Source: Pengzhenrongella sp031582905 (lineage in GTDB: Bacteria > Actinomycetota > Actinomycetes > Actinomycetales > Cellulomonadaceae). Taken from it: a stretch of 64,000 bases of DNA. A program made the position numbers and the translations under genes. The notes under the pieces were generated by a model. That model did no database searches, was not told where the DNA came from, and saw only the letters and a list, made by a program, of their open reading frames with translations. How positions within the stretch are numbered: the stretch's first letter is position 1; each line of letters opens with the position of its first letter. The stretch covers positions 2,418,001 to 2,482,000 of the forward strand of contig NZ_CP133990.1 in the NCBI RefSeq assembly GCF_031582905.1. The letters are read 5' to 3'. Below are positions 26,816 through 36,011 of the stretch, in pieces.

Positions 26816-28573
26816 GTGACCTCTGACGCCCTCCTGACCACGACGACCACGACCCCCGTGCACCCGGCCGCGGCGCCCGGCGCCGAGTGGTGGCGGCACG
26901 CCGTGATCTACCAGATCTACCCCCGCTCGTTCGCGGACGCCTCGGGCGACGGCATCGGGGACCTGCCCGGGATCACCGCCCGGCTCGACCACCTCGCCGC
27001 GCTCGGGGTCGACGCCGTCTGGCTGTCGCCCTTCTACACGTCGCCGCAGGCCGACGCCGGGTACGACGTCGCGGACTACCGCGACGTCGACCCGCTGTTC
27101 GGCACCCTCGCCGACTTCGACACCCTGCTCGAGCGCGCCCACGGCCTGGGCATGCGCGTCATCGTCGACCTCGTCCCGAACCACACCTCGGACGCGCACG
27201 CGTGGTTCCAGGCCGCGCTCGCCGCCGGTCCGGGCAGCGCCGAGCGCGAGCGGTACCTGTTCCGCGAGGGCGGCGGCGAGGACGGGTCGCTGCCCCCGAA
27301 CAACTGGACGTCGATCTTCGGCGGCCCGGCGTGGACCCGGGTCGACGACGGCCAGTGGTACCTGCACCTGTTCGACACCCGTCAGCCGGACCTGAACTGG
27401 GAGCACCCCGAGGTCCGCGCCGAGTTCGAGGCCGTGCTGCGCTTCTGGCTCGACAAGGGCGTGGACGGGTTCCGCATCGACGTCGCGCACGGCATGGTCA
27501 AGGAGCAGGGCCTGCCGGACTGGGACGGCACGGTCGCGATGGTCGAGGGCACCGAGCAGTCGCCGAGCGTCGAGGGCAGCGACCTGGCCGAGGCGGACGC
27601 CTCCACGGGCGCGGGGAACCGCGGTCCGATGTTCGACCAGGAGGGCGTCCACGAGATCTACCGCGCCTGGCACCGCGTGCTCGCCGAGTACGACGGTGAC
27701 CGCGCGCTGGTCGCCGAGGCCTGGGTCGAGCCACTCGCCCGCCTGGCCCGGTACGTGCGCCCGGACGAGATGCACCAGGCGTTCAACTTCTCCTACCTCA
27801 CGACCCGGTGGGACGCCCCGGCGCTGCGCCGCGTCATCACCGAGTCCCTCGAGGCGAGCGACGCCGTCGGTGCGCCGACCACCTGGGTCCTCTCCAACCA
27901 CGACGTCGTCCGGCACGCGAGCCGCCTCGGCCTCGCCGACGCCGGGTCGCGCCCCAAGGGCATCGGCCACGGTGACGAGCAGCCCGACGAGGCGCTGGGC
28001 CTGCGCCGCGCGCGGGCTGCGACGCTCCTGACCCTCGGCCTGCCGGGCTCGGCGTACCTGTACCAGGGCGAGGAGCTCGGGCTGCCCGAGCACACCGCGC
28101 TCGACGACGACCTGCGCCAGGACCCGGCGTGGTTCCGCTCCGGGCACGCCGAGCGCGGCCGCGACGGCTGCCGCGTCCCGCTGCCGTGGTCGGCCGACGC
28201 GCCCGGCTTCGGCTTCTCGCCGACCGGTGTGACCTGGCTGCCCCAGCCGGCGTCGTGGGCGGCCTACGCGGCCGACGCCCAGGACGGCGTGCCGGGCTCG
28301 ACGCTCGAGACCTACCGCGCGGCGCTGCGCCTGCGCCGTGAGCTCGACCTCGGCACCGGGTCGCTCGCGTGGGTCGACGGCCTGGCCGGCGCCGAGCCGG
28401 ACCGCGTGGTCGCGCTGGCGAACCGCGACGTGCTGGTGGTCGCGAACCTGGGCGACGCACCGGTGGCTCTGCCCGCGGGCGCCGAGGTGCTGCTGTCCAG
28501 CGCCGACCTCGACGCCGACGGCGCCACGGTCCTCGTGCCGTCCGACGTGACGGTCTGGGCCCGCCTGGCCTGA
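26816..28573 (+). CDS. GH13 alpha-glucosidase (oligo-1,6-/alpha-1,4-glucosidase type)
   Basis: A cytoplasmic alpha-glucosidase of 585 residues that would hydrolyse imported maltodextrins. GH13 regions in order are YQIYPRSFADASGDGIGDL, DLVPNHTSDAHAW, GFRIDVAHGM (nucleophile Asp), ALVAEAWVEP (acid/base Glu) and VLSNHDVVRH (third Asp), then a C-terminal beta domain. There is no signal peptide. GTG 26816 has AGGA upstream. It follows the LacI gene by 90 bases on the same strand and probably shares its control. Confidence 0.93.
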   Translation: MTSDALLTTTTTTPVHPAAAPGAEWWRHAVIYQIYPRSFADASGDGIGDLPGITARLDHLAALGVDAVWLSPFYTSPQADAGYDVADYRDVDPLFGTLADFDTLLERAHGLGMRVIVDLVPNHTSDAHAWFQAALAAGPGSAERERYLFREGGGEDGSLPPNNWTSIFGGPAWTRVDDGQWYLHLFDTRQPDLNWEHPEVRAEFEAVLRFWLDKGVDGFRIDVAHGMVKEQGLPDWDGTVAMVEGTEQSPSVEGSDLAEADASTGAGNRGPMFDQEGVHEIYRAWHRVLAEYDGDRALVAEAWVEPLARLARYVRPDEMHQAFNFSYLTTRWDAPALRRVITESLEASDAVGAPTTWVLSNHDVVRHASRLGLADAGSRPKGIGHGDEQPDEALGLRRARAATLLTLGLPGSAYLYQGEELGLPEHTALDDDLRQDPAWFRSGHAERGRDGCRVPLPWSADAPGFGFSPTGVTWLPQPASWAAYAADAQDGVPGSTLETYRAALRLRRELDLGTGSLAWVDGLAGAEPDRVVALANRDVLVVANLGDAPVALPAGAEVLLSSADLDADGATVLVPSDVTVWARLA

Positions 28574-28591
28574 CCCTCGAGGAGGCCGCGC

Positions 28592-29796
28592 TCAGCCGCC
28601 GGAGACGCTGAGCTCGGCCTCCTCGAGCGCGCGGCGGAAGTCCTCGCTGAGGTCGCGCGAGTCGAGCCAGCCGTCCGGCAGGGACGGCCGCTTCGGCGAC
28701 CCGGCGCGCCCGCGCTGCCCCTCCGCGGCGGCACCCGGGTACGGCTGGTCGAGGTCGAGCTGGGCGAGCCGGTCGTCGAGCTCGGCCAGCGTCGAGATGA
28801 GCCCGAGCTGCGCGCGCACCGCGCCCCCGACGACGTACCCCTTGAAATACCAGGCCATGTGCTTGCGCATCTCGCGCATGGCCTTGTTCTCCTCGCCGAA
28901 GTGCTCGACCATCAGCACCGCGTGCCGCCGGACGACGTCGGCCACCTCGCGCAGCCCGGGGCGCACGCGCACGTCGGACCCGGCGAACGCCGCGGCGAGG
29001 TCGGCGAACAGCCACGGCCGCCCCTGGCAGCCGCGCCCGACGACGACGCCGTCGCACCCGGTCTGCGCGACCATCGCGAGCGCGTCCTCGGCGGACCAGA
29101 TGTCCCCGTTGCCGAGCACCGGGATGTCGGTGACCGCCTCCTTGAGGCGCGCGATCGCCTCCCAGTCGGCGGTGCCGGAGTAGTAGTCCGCGGCGGTGCG
29201 CGCGTGCAGGGCGACGGCGGCGACGCCGACGTCCTGGGCGACCCGGCCGGCCTCGAGGTAGGTGAGGTGGTCGGCGTCGATGCCCTTGCGCATCTTCACC
29301 GTGACCGGGACGCCGTACGGCGACGCGGCGTCGACCGCGGCGCGGACGATGGACGCGAACAGGTCGCGCTTCCAGGGCAGCACCGCTCCCCGCCCTTGCG
29401 GGTGACCTTGGGGACGGGGCAGCCGAAGTTGAGGTCGACGTGGTCGGCGCGGTCCTCGGACGCGATCATCCGGACCGCCGCGCCGACGGTCGCGGGGTCG
29501 ACGCCGTACACCTGGACCGAGCGGGGCCGCTCGTCCGGCTCGTGGGAGATGATCCGCATCGACTCCTCGCCGCGCTCGACGAGCGCACGCGACGTCACCA
29601 TCTCGGCGACGTACAGGCCGGCGCCGCTCTCCCGGCACAGGCGGCGGAAGGCGGCGTTGGTGACGCCGGCCATCGGCGCGAGGACGACCGGGGTGTCGAT
29701 GACGAGCGGCCCGATGCGCAGCGGCGGCAGCACGGGGGCGGCGGTGCTGGTGGGCGTGCCGGTGGACATCGGCGCGGTGAGGGGCGAGGCAGTCAC
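28592..29796 (-). CDS. dus: tRNA-dihydrouridine synthase (DusB type; frame broken by a 1-base deletion)
   Basis: An FMN enzyme that reduces uridine in tRNA D-loops. The N-terminal barrel has VVLAPMAGVTNAAFRRLCRE and VDLNFGCPVPKVTRKGG with the catalytic Cys. The rest has VTVKMRKGIDADHLTYLE, VALHARTAADYYSG, VLGNGDIWSAEDAL and VVVGRGCQGRPW. The break is near 29390: KVTRKGG continues as GAVLPWKRDLF if one G is added to a G4 run, giving 402 codons. GTG 29796 is taken as the start; ATG 29769 is possible. Confidence 0.92.
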
Positions 29797-29803
29797 GCGT
29801 CCA

Positions 29804-30487
29804 TCATCCCTCAGCGGACGAACGGACCCGGTCCGGGCGGCTGCGGCGTCGGGGCCCGGCCGCGACCGTCCCGGGGCGGGCCCGTCGCAGCCGGTGGAGC
29901 ACGCGGTCGAGGACGGCTCCGACCAGCAGGCCGGCCAGGACCCCGACGGCGACGCCGACCAGCGGGTGGTGCGCGTCGAGCAGGTGCGCGGCACCCACGC
30001 CGAGCCCGATCGAGTACGCCGCCCAGGTGACGGCCGCGATCGCCGCGAGGACGGTGAACCGCCGACGCGAGTAGCCGACCGCGCCGGCGGTCATGTTCAC
30101 CGCGACGCGGCCCACCGGCAGGAACCGCGCGCCGACGATCAGCGCGGCGCCCCGGTGCGCCAGGGCAGCCTGGGCCCGGACGACGGCCCGCTGCACGCGG
30201 GCCGAGCGCAGGACGCGCACGCGCCCGACCGCGAGGCGCCGTCCGATCGCGTAGGCCACCTGGTCCCCGGTGAACGCCCCGGCGGCAGCGACCGCACCGA
30301 GCACCCGGAGGTCCGGCGCACCGTCGGCACCGGCGAGCGCCGCGAGCGCGATGACGGCGGACTCGCTGGGCACCGGCGGGAAGAACCCGTCGATCGTGAC
30401 CACGGCGAACAGGGCCAGGAGCGCCCACGGTGACCCCGCGGCAGCCACCGCCCACTCATCGAGCGGCGGCACACGGGGCTCCGGCAC
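29804..30487 (-). CDS. DedA-family membrane protein
   Basis: About 227 residues of DedA/SNARE-associated type. It has an N-terminal helix WALLALFAVVTIDGFFPPVP with the typical PPVPSE turn, then DQVAYAIGRRL, GARFLPVGRVAVNMTAGAVG (the family's re-entrant R-P-G-x-G-like region) and two C-terminal helices. GTG 30487 seems the natural start; GTG 30508 is equally open. It ends 8 bases before the dus gene and probably forms a transcription unit with it. Confidence 0.85.
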   Translation of the reverse strand: MPEPRVPPLDEWAVAAAGSPWALLALFAVVTIDGFFPPVPSESAVIALAALAGADGAPDLRVLGAVAAAGAFTGDQVAYAIGRRLAVGRVRVLRSARVQRAVVRAQAALAHRGAALIVGARFLPVGRVAVNMTAGAVGYSRRRFTVLAAIAAVTWAAYSIGLGVGAAHLLDAHHPLVGVAVGVLAGLLVGAVLDRVLHRLRRARPGTVAAGPRRRSRPDRVRSSAEG

Positions 30488-30545
30488 GGCGGCGCAGCCC
30501 GGCGACACGGGTCGGCGGCAGGGCGCGCGAGGCAGGCACCGGTGC

Positions 30546-31406
30546 TCACAGGTCCTTGCGCCCGAACGACACCGCCGCCACGCCCCACATCAGCGCGACC
30601 CACAGCACGGCCCACGCGAGGTAGGTGGTCGTGAGCGGCGACGCCCCGAGGAACGGGAACGCGCCGGCCTCGTCGCCGCCCATCTGCAGGAGCGCCGACG
30701 GGTCCTGGAACGCGTTCATCGCGCCGCGCCACAGGCCGTCGGTGGGCAGGAGGACCCGCGAGACGGACCCGACCCGGGCGACGGCGTCGTTGCCGAGCGA
30801 GTCGCCGATGCCACCGACCACGCCGGCGATCCAGGTGGCGCCGAACAGCCCGACCGCGACGACGCCGGACGCCATCGGGGAGATGAGCGTGGACAGGAGC
30901 AGCGCGAGGGTGAGCAGGACGACGGTCTGCGCGGCGAGCAGCGCCAGGGCGAGCGCCGGTTGCGGTGGCCAGTAGTCGACCGTGAGCAGGACGACCACGC
31001 ACTGCGCCAGCCCAGCGAGCACCACGAACCCGGTCCCGAACGCGACCAGCCCGAGCCACTTGCCCAGCAGCACGGCCGGGCGGCGGACCGGACGGGCGAG
31101 CATCGCGAGCGCGATCCCGGACTCCGTCTCCCCCGACAGCGTCGGCCCGGCGAGGAAGGCCGTCCCGAGCGCCGCGATGAGGCTGAACCCGAACATCACG
31201 AGGTTGAGCACGATGGACGCCGTCAGCCGCGTCTCGCCGCTGGTCATCGCGCTGCCGCCGGCCTCCGCCGCGAGCCGGGAGAAGCCCCACCCGCTGAGGG
31301 CGAGAAGCACGACGGTGAGGCCGACGACGGCGAGCAGCACGCGCCGGCGCACCGCCTCGCGCAGGGTGAGCGCGGCGACGACGAGGACGGTCCGGGTCGC
31401 GGTCAC
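30546..31406 (-). CDS. ABC-2 type transporter permease
   Basis: A 286-residue integral membrane protein with about six helices. It begins TATRTVLVVAALTLREAVRR, typical of NosY-like ABC-2 permeases, and has a long extracytoplasmic part with SVSRVLLPTDGLWRGAMNAF. GTG 31406 overlaps the ATPase stop (GTGA), with GGAGGTGG upstream. It should pair with the ATPase as an exporter whose cargo is unknown. Confidence 0.9.
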   Translation of the reverse strand: MTATRTVLVVAALTLREAVRRRVLLAVVGLTVVLLALSGWGFSRLAAEAGGSAMTSGETRLTASIVLNLVMFGFSLIAALGTAFLAGPTLSGETESGIALAMLARPVRRPAVLLGKWLGLVAFGTGFVVLAGLAQCVVVLLTVDYWPPQPALALALLAAQTVVLLTLALLLSTLISPMASGVVAVGLFGATWIAGVVGGIGDSLGNDAVARVGSVSRVLLPTDGLWRGAMNAFQDPSALLQMGGDEAGAFPFLGASPLTTTYLAWAVLWVALMWGVAAVSFGRKDL

Positions 31407-32467
31407 CGGGCCACCTCCGCGGAGGCGGCGGGTGCGTCGGCCGGTTCGGCTATCGAGCCGGCGCCGGCCGGGACGACCGCGGAGCCGGCGCGCAGGATGC
31501 CGAGCAGTCGCTCCTCGAGCGTGATCCGTCCCGGCTCGACGGCGTGCACGCGTACGCCGAGGGCGACGAGGTCGCGCACGAGGTCGGGTACGGCGGCGCC
31601 GTCGGCGGACTCGTCGACGGCGAGCACCACCGTGAACCAGTCCCCCGCGCGCTCGACGCTGCCCGTGCCGGTGAGGCGCGCCGCGGCCGCGGGCGACACC
31701 CCGGTCAGCCGCAGCCGGACCTCGCGCCGGCCGAGCAGCTCGCCGAGCGTGCCGGCAGCGGCGACGCGTCCGCCGTCGAGGATGACGACGCGGTCGCACA
31801 CGCGCTCGACCTCGCCGATGAGGTGGGAGTTGAGTAGGACGGCGACGCCGCGATCCTTGAGCGCGAGCACGATGTCGCGCACGTCGGCGCGGCCGAGCGG
31901 GTCGAGGGCGCTGGTCGGCTCGTCGAGGATCACCAGCTCGGGCCGGGCGACCAGGGCGATCGCGAGCCCGAGGCGCTGCTGCATCCCCTTGGAGAACCCG
32001 CCCAGCCGGTCGTCGGCGCGGTCGGCGAGCCCGACGAGCGCCAGGCAGTCGCGCTGCTCGGCCTGAGGGACGTCGGCGCCGGACAGCCGGACGTGGAGGG
32101 TGAGGGCCTCGGAGGCGGTCAGCCACGGCTGGTAGCGGAACAGCTCGGGCAGGTAGCCGACCCGCGCTCGCGCGGCCGGGTCGGTCGCCGGCACCCCGAG
32201 CAGCATGGCGTCGCCGGCGTCGGGCCGGACGAGCCCGAGGACCATCTTGATCACCGTGGTCTTGCCGGCGCCGTTCGGTCCCAGCAGGCCGACCACCTCG
32301 GCGCGGCCCACCTCGAGCGACACGTCCGCGACCGCGGCGCGCTTCCCGTACCGCTTGCGCAGGCCGGAGCACCACAGGGCGGGTGCGGTGGGCAGGTCGG
32401 CGACGAGCTGCCTCGCCGCGTGACGGGTCGCCGCACCGCCGGGTGCGTCGGTGTCGGGGGCGGTCAT
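31403..32467 (-). CDS. ABC transporter ATP-binding protein
   Basis: A 354-residue ATPase (drug/Nos-exporter class). Walker A is GLLGPNGAGKTT, the signature GGFSKGMQQRLGLA, Walker B LVILDEPTSALDPLG and the H-loop LLNSHLIGEVE. A C-terminal extension of about 110 residues (VRLRLTGVSPAAAARL onward) is typical of exporters of this class. It overlaps the upstream anti-sigma-like gene (ATGA) and the downstream permease (GTGA), so three products are translated as a unit. Confidence 0.93.
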   Translation of the reverse strand: MTAPDTDAPGGAATRHAARQLVADLPTAPALWCSGLRKRYGKRAAVADVSLEVGRAEVVGLLGPNGAGKTTVIKMVLGLVRPDAGDAMLLGVPATDPAARARVGYLPELFRYQPWLTASEALTLHVRLSGADVPQAEQRDCLALVGLADRADDRLGGFSKGMQQRLGLAIALVARPELVILDEPTSALDPLGRADVRDIVLALKDRGVAVLLNSHLIGEVERVCDRVVILDGGRVAAAGTLGELLGRREVRLRLTGVSPAAAARLTGTGSVERAGDWFTVVLAVDESADGAAVPDLVRDLVALGVRVHAVEPGRITLEERLLGILRAGSAVVPAGAGSIAEPADAPAASAEVAR

Positions 32468-33447
32468 CCCTGCAGGCCCCGGGCCACGGCGAGCACCTCG
32501 TCGGTGCCCAGCGGACCGGCGACCACGGTCACGACGCCGTCGTCCACCCACACCACGGCCGCGAGCGTGCGGTCGCGGGTCGCGAGCACGGTGGCGGTCG
32601 CGCCGTGGACGTCCGCCGACGACGTCGTCACCCGGTCGGCCGGGACCGGCAGCGGCAGGGTGGTGCCGTCGGCGGTGAAGGTGCGCAGCTGGGCCGCGAC
32701 GTCGTCGGGCAGGCCGGGCAGGGACAGCAGGTGGTCACGTGCGGTCTCGAAGGAGACCCCGGTCGACGACGCGGTCGGCGCGACCGCGCGGCCCACGACG
32801 AGCGACGGCACGCCCGAGGGCTGCGACCAGATCTGGGCGACCCCCGGGCCGGCCGTCAGCCGCACCTGGGACCCGTCGAGGCCCGGCGGCGGCGTCCCGT
32901 CCCCGGCGGCGGCGGCGGCACGGTCGGCGTCGAAGGTGAACGTCGCGGTCACCTCGCCGACCACGCCGTGCACCGGGTCGCCGACGACGCCGCGCGGCAG
33001 GTCGGTCACCTCCGGCACGTCGAGCCCGGTCCGCGCGGCGGCGGTGGCCGCATCGGGGACCTCGTGCACGCCGGCGTCGCCGTCGACCACGACGTCGCCG
33101 TAGGCGCTCAGATCGGGAAGGGCCAGGAGGTCGGCGCCGCTGAGGTCGACCGCCGCCACCTGCTCGGTCCGGAAGATCGGCAGCCATCCCTGCGCGGCGG
33201 CGGTCCCGCCGCCGGCCAGGACGACCGCGACCGCGAGGGCGGCGGCAGCGGGGCGGCGCAGGACGTCCAGGCGACGCGTCCCGCGCACCTGGGTGCCGGC
33301 GACGTCGGGCCGCACCGTGCCGGGGAGCATGCTTGCCAGCGCGTCGAGGCACTGCGGGCACTCGGTGACGTGGGAGCGGTCGGCGTCGGCGACGCCGGCC
33401 GGCTCGTCGACGAGCCGGCGCAGCACGCCGTGGGTCGGATGGCGCAT
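32464..33447 (-). CDS. Zinc-finger anti-sigma-like membrane protein
   Basis: A 327-residue single-pass protein. The cytoplasmic N-terminus holds an anti-sigma zinc-finger motif, HVTECPQC, near residues 26-33. A membrane helix follows at about residues 72-90 (PAAAALAVAVVLAGGGTAAA), then a large outer domain with WLPIFRTEQVAAVDLSG and alternating strands, like sensor domains of anti-sigma factors. ATG 33447 follows GGGAG. It is the first gene of an operon with an ABC exporter. No sigma-factor gene adjoins it here, which is unusual, so the partner must lie elsewhere or the protein has another role. Confidence 0.75.
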   Translation of the reverse strand: MRHPTHGVLRRLVDEPAGVADADRSHVTECPQCLDALASMLPGTVRPDVAGTQVRGTRRLDVLRRPAAAALAVAVVLAGGGTAAAQGWLPIFRTEQVAAVDLSGADLLALPDLSAYGDVVVDGDAGVHEVPDAATAAARTGLDVPEVTDLPRGVVGDPVHGVVGEVTATFTFDADRAAAAAGDGTPPPGLDGSQVRLTAGPGVAQIWSQPSGVPSLVVGRAVAPTASSTGVSFETARDHLLSLPGLPDDVAAQLRTFTADGTTLPLPVPADRVTTSSADVHGATATVLATRDRTLAAVVWVDDGVVTVVAGPLGTDEVLAVARGLQG

Positions 33448-33864
33448 GTCGGGGGCTCCCTGGTCGAGGTCGGCGGCGCGTCGCGGGCCGGGGCCTGTGA
33501 GGCGGCGCCCGGACGTGACGATGCATCGAGTCTCACTCGGTTGCTATCGACTGTCAATAGACGTCGAAGTCGGCGGCAGACCCGTCCATCACCGAGGCGG
33601 CGGGCGGGACGAGTTCTGCACGCCGCGGGCGCCGCCGGCGCGCCCGAGCGGGCCACCGGCGGGCCCGAATCAGCGGGAAGCGACTCCATGCGGTTGTCGG
33701 AGAAGACGTGCGCACGGTGTTCCGCACAGATAACAGTGCGCCCGCCGCGGACCACCTCGGCACAGCCGAACCGACCGCACAACCCACCAGCTCAGGTCTT
33801 TTCCACAATGATCCTCACGACCCTCCTGGGTGTCAGTGGTCCGTCATAGAATCGTGGTGTCGAA
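33448..33864. other. Intergenic stretch between anti-sigma-like and DUF222-HNH genes
   Basis: These 417 bases hold no gene I can support; short open frames here lack starts, family features or codon bias. A good minus-strand promoter lies at 33529-33557. On the plus side, TAGAAT at 33847-33852 is a possible -10 box 12 bases before the HNH start. Overall base composition is lower in G+C than in the flanking genes. Confidence 0.5.
33529..33557 (-). promoter_or_regulatory. Promoter of the anti-sigma-like/ABC exporter operon
   Basis: TTGACA (33557-33552) and GAGACT (33534-33529) are 17 bases apart on the minus strand, about 80 bases before the ATG at 33447. The -35 is a perfect vegetative hexamer; the -10 is weak. 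An ATAG/CTAT dyad surrounds the -35. Confidence 0.5.
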
Positions 33865-35403
33865 ATGGTCAGCACGCGACGGCGGGACGGGGGTGCGGCG
33901 GACATGACTAGTGCGATCGTGCCCCCGCCGGGAAGCCCGGGCGACGACGACGTGGCGCTGTCATCAAGGGTTGCGGCGGCACTTTCCGCGATGGATTCTG
34001 CGGTGTCAGAACTCGCGGGTCTGGAACTGGCCGAGCTCGAAGGCCGGGAAGCCGCCGTGGTCGCTCGCCGGCTCGCTGAGCTGACCAGTCGCGCGGCCGT
34101 GGCGAAGGTGCGACTGCTGCCGGTGATCGACGACGACGGGGTGTGGGCGCTCAGTGGTGCGCGGTCGTTCCCGGTCTGGCTGTCCCACGATCACCGCCTG
34201 TCCGTCAGCGCCGCGCGGGCCCAGGTGCGTCTCGGTCGGACCCTGCGCGACCACCTGCCGATGACCGCCGCTGCGGCGGTGGCGGGTGAGGTGACGGTGG
34301 AGCAGGCGCAGGTGATCGCCTCGCTGGCGCCGACGAGTGAACAGCGCCGGGAGGTGCTGGCCGACCCGGAGCAGGTGTGCAACGAGGCGCTGATCGTCGA
34401 CCAGGCGCAGCGGCTGTCGGTGGATGAGACCCGGGTGTTCGTGCGGCACTGGGCCGCCTACGCCGACCCGGACGCCGATGACCGCGGGTACGTGGCGTCG
34501 TACGACCGGGAACGGCTCGACATCGCGCGCCTCGGCGACGGGTACCGGCTCGAGGGGCTGCTGACCGTCGAGCACGGCCAGGCATTGAAGGCTGCGTTGG
34601 CGGCGGTGACACCGGTGCCGGCCGCGGACGACGACCGGCCCTCGACGCAGCGCCGTGCCCATGCACTGGGGGACCTGGCACAGGTCGTGCTGGACAACGG
34701 GCTCGCCGGGACCGGGCGGGCCGTACGACCGCAGGTCACCGTGCTCGTCGACTACCCGACCCTCGCGGCCCTGGTCGCCGCCGGGGACGCCAAGCCGCAG
34801 CAAGGCACCCTGCTCGACAGGGACGGCGACGGCGACACGAGCGACGACGGCGACGCCGACAACGGCGACCAGGGCGGTGACGGGGGCCAGCGCTGCACTG
34901 AGGGCCCGGTCCGGACCGCCCCGATGCTGTCCACGGCGATGCTGACCGGTCGGACTCTCGCCGGCGGACCGCAGTACGAGGACCGCACCCCGATCCCCCG
35001 CAAGCTCCTCGACCGGATCGCGTGCGACGGCGGCCTCAACCGCATCCTGTTCGGCCCGGACTCCGAGGTCCTCGACGTCGGCCGCACCGAACGAACATTC
35101 ACCCGAGCGAGGCGCGCGGCGATCATCGCCCGCGACAAACACTGCCGATATCCCACGTGCACCGCACCACCGATCATCTGCCAGGCGCATCACGTCGAAC
35201 AATGGGCGCGCGACGGCGGAAAGACGAGTGTGGACAACGGCATCCTGCTGTGCAGCTTCCACCACCGGATCGTCCACGACCGCGACATCGCCATCCGCCG
35301 CCACCACGGACGGTGGGAATTCACCGACCGCCACGGGACGACGATCGATCCCGACCGCGACCGACCCCTCGCCGCGCATCTCCGACGACATCGCGAGACC
35401 TAG
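33865..35403 (+). CDS. DUF222 domain HNH endonuclease (13E12-repeat type)
   Basis: A 512-residue member of a family common in actinobacteria, with an N-terminal helical DUF222 domain (about 30-300) and a C-terminal HNH nuclease domain. The latter has CRYPTC, CQAHHVEQWA and DNGILLCSFHHRIVHD, which give the zinc-binding cysteines and catalytic histidines. Between them is an Asp/Gly-rich stretch (about residues 318-345). ATG 33865 lies 12 bases after TAGAAT, so the message may be nearly leaderless; ATG 33904 is an alternative. These proteins are often near mobile DNA, but no transposon ends are seen. The cellular role is not established. Confidence 0.9.
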   Translation: MVSTRRRDGGAADMTSAIVPPPGSPGDDDVALSSRVAAALSAMDSAVSELAGLELAELEGREAAVVARRLAELTSRAAVAKVRLLPVIDDDGVWALSGARSFPVWLSHDHRLSVSAARAQVRLGRTLRDHLPMTAAAAVAGEVTVEQAQVIASLAPTSEQRREVLADPEQVCNEALIVDQAQRLSVDETRVFVRHWAAYADPDADDRGYVASYDRERLDIARLGDGYRLEGLLTVEHGQALKAALAAVTPVPAADDDRPSTQRRAHALGDLAQVVLDNGLAGTGRAVRPQVTVLVDYPTLAALVAAGDAKPQQGTLLDRDGDGDTSDDGDADNGDQGGDGGQRCTEGPVRTAPMLSTAMLTGRTLAGGPQYEDRTPIPRKLLDRIACDGGLNRILFGPDSEVLDVGRTERTFTRARRAAIIARDKHCRYPTCTAPPIICQAHHVEQWARDGGKTSVDNGILLCSFHHRIVHDRDIAIRRHHGRWEFTDRHGTTIDPDRDRPLAAHLRRHRET

Positions 35404-35533
35404 TGTCGCCCCCACGAAGGCGGGCTCACCGATCTCACCCGGGCGGATTTCCTACCGCCTGCACGGCACCTCCGGCTCGGGGCACGCCGCACCGCGCTGC
35501 GGACGCGGCGACCGGCCCCGCTACGGTGCACGG

Positions 35534-35974
35534 ATGAGCAACCTCACCGCCGTCGGCGATCGGGACGCATGGCGCTGCTGGCTGTGCGACGAGCCGGTCG
35601 ACCCGGACGCCTCGGTGAACTCCGATCGCGGCCCCAGCGTCGACCTCGGGCTCGCCGCCACCAAGAAAGGCCGCCCAGGTCCGGAGCGGCTCGCGCACCG
35701 CGCCTGCAACACCCGCAAGGGCGCGGTCACCCCGGTCGTGCCGTGGTCGCGCGACCTGCTCGTCGTCGACCCCGCACCGATCGTCGGGACCGTGGAGCGC
35801 CTGCGCCGCAAGGGCGGGCGCGAGGTGGTGGCGCGCTGCCCGAGCCGCCGTGACGCCGACGACGCCGCCGCCTGGCTGGGCGACCGGCTGTCGCGGTTCG
35901 CTCCCGACCTCCCGCTCACCACGCAGGTCGAGCCGGGCGGCGGGCAGTTCCTCCTCGTCCTGCGCGCCGCCTGA
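35534..35974 (+). CDS. Small HNH-like hypothetical protein
   Basis: A 146-residue protein with WRCWLCDEPVDPDASVNSDR near the start and LAHRACNTRKGA at residues 53-64. Together they resemble a degenerate HNH/zinc-finger core (CxxC, then H-x-x-C-N). The C-terminal half is a separate domain ending FLLVLRAA. ATG 35534 lies close behind a possible -10 (TACGGT). Nuclease activity is uncertain because the usual final HxxxH is missing. Confidence 0.75.
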   Translation: MSNLTAVGDRDAWRCWLCDEPVDPDASVNSDRGPSVDLGLAATKKGRPGPERLAHRACNTRKGAVTPVVPWSRDLLVVDPAPIVGTVERLRRKGGREVVARCPSRRDADDAAAWLGDRLSRFAPDLPLTTQVEPGGGQFLLVLRAA

Positions 35975-36011
35975 CGGACCGCGGCCCCCGCCCGGGGGTA
36001 CCGTCACGACG

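Noticed and set aside
33554..33808. A possible small gene in the 33.5-33.8 kb gap
   Set aside because: It has no ribosome site, no family features and Arg/Pro-rich content, and it covers the promoter of the anti-sigma-like operon.
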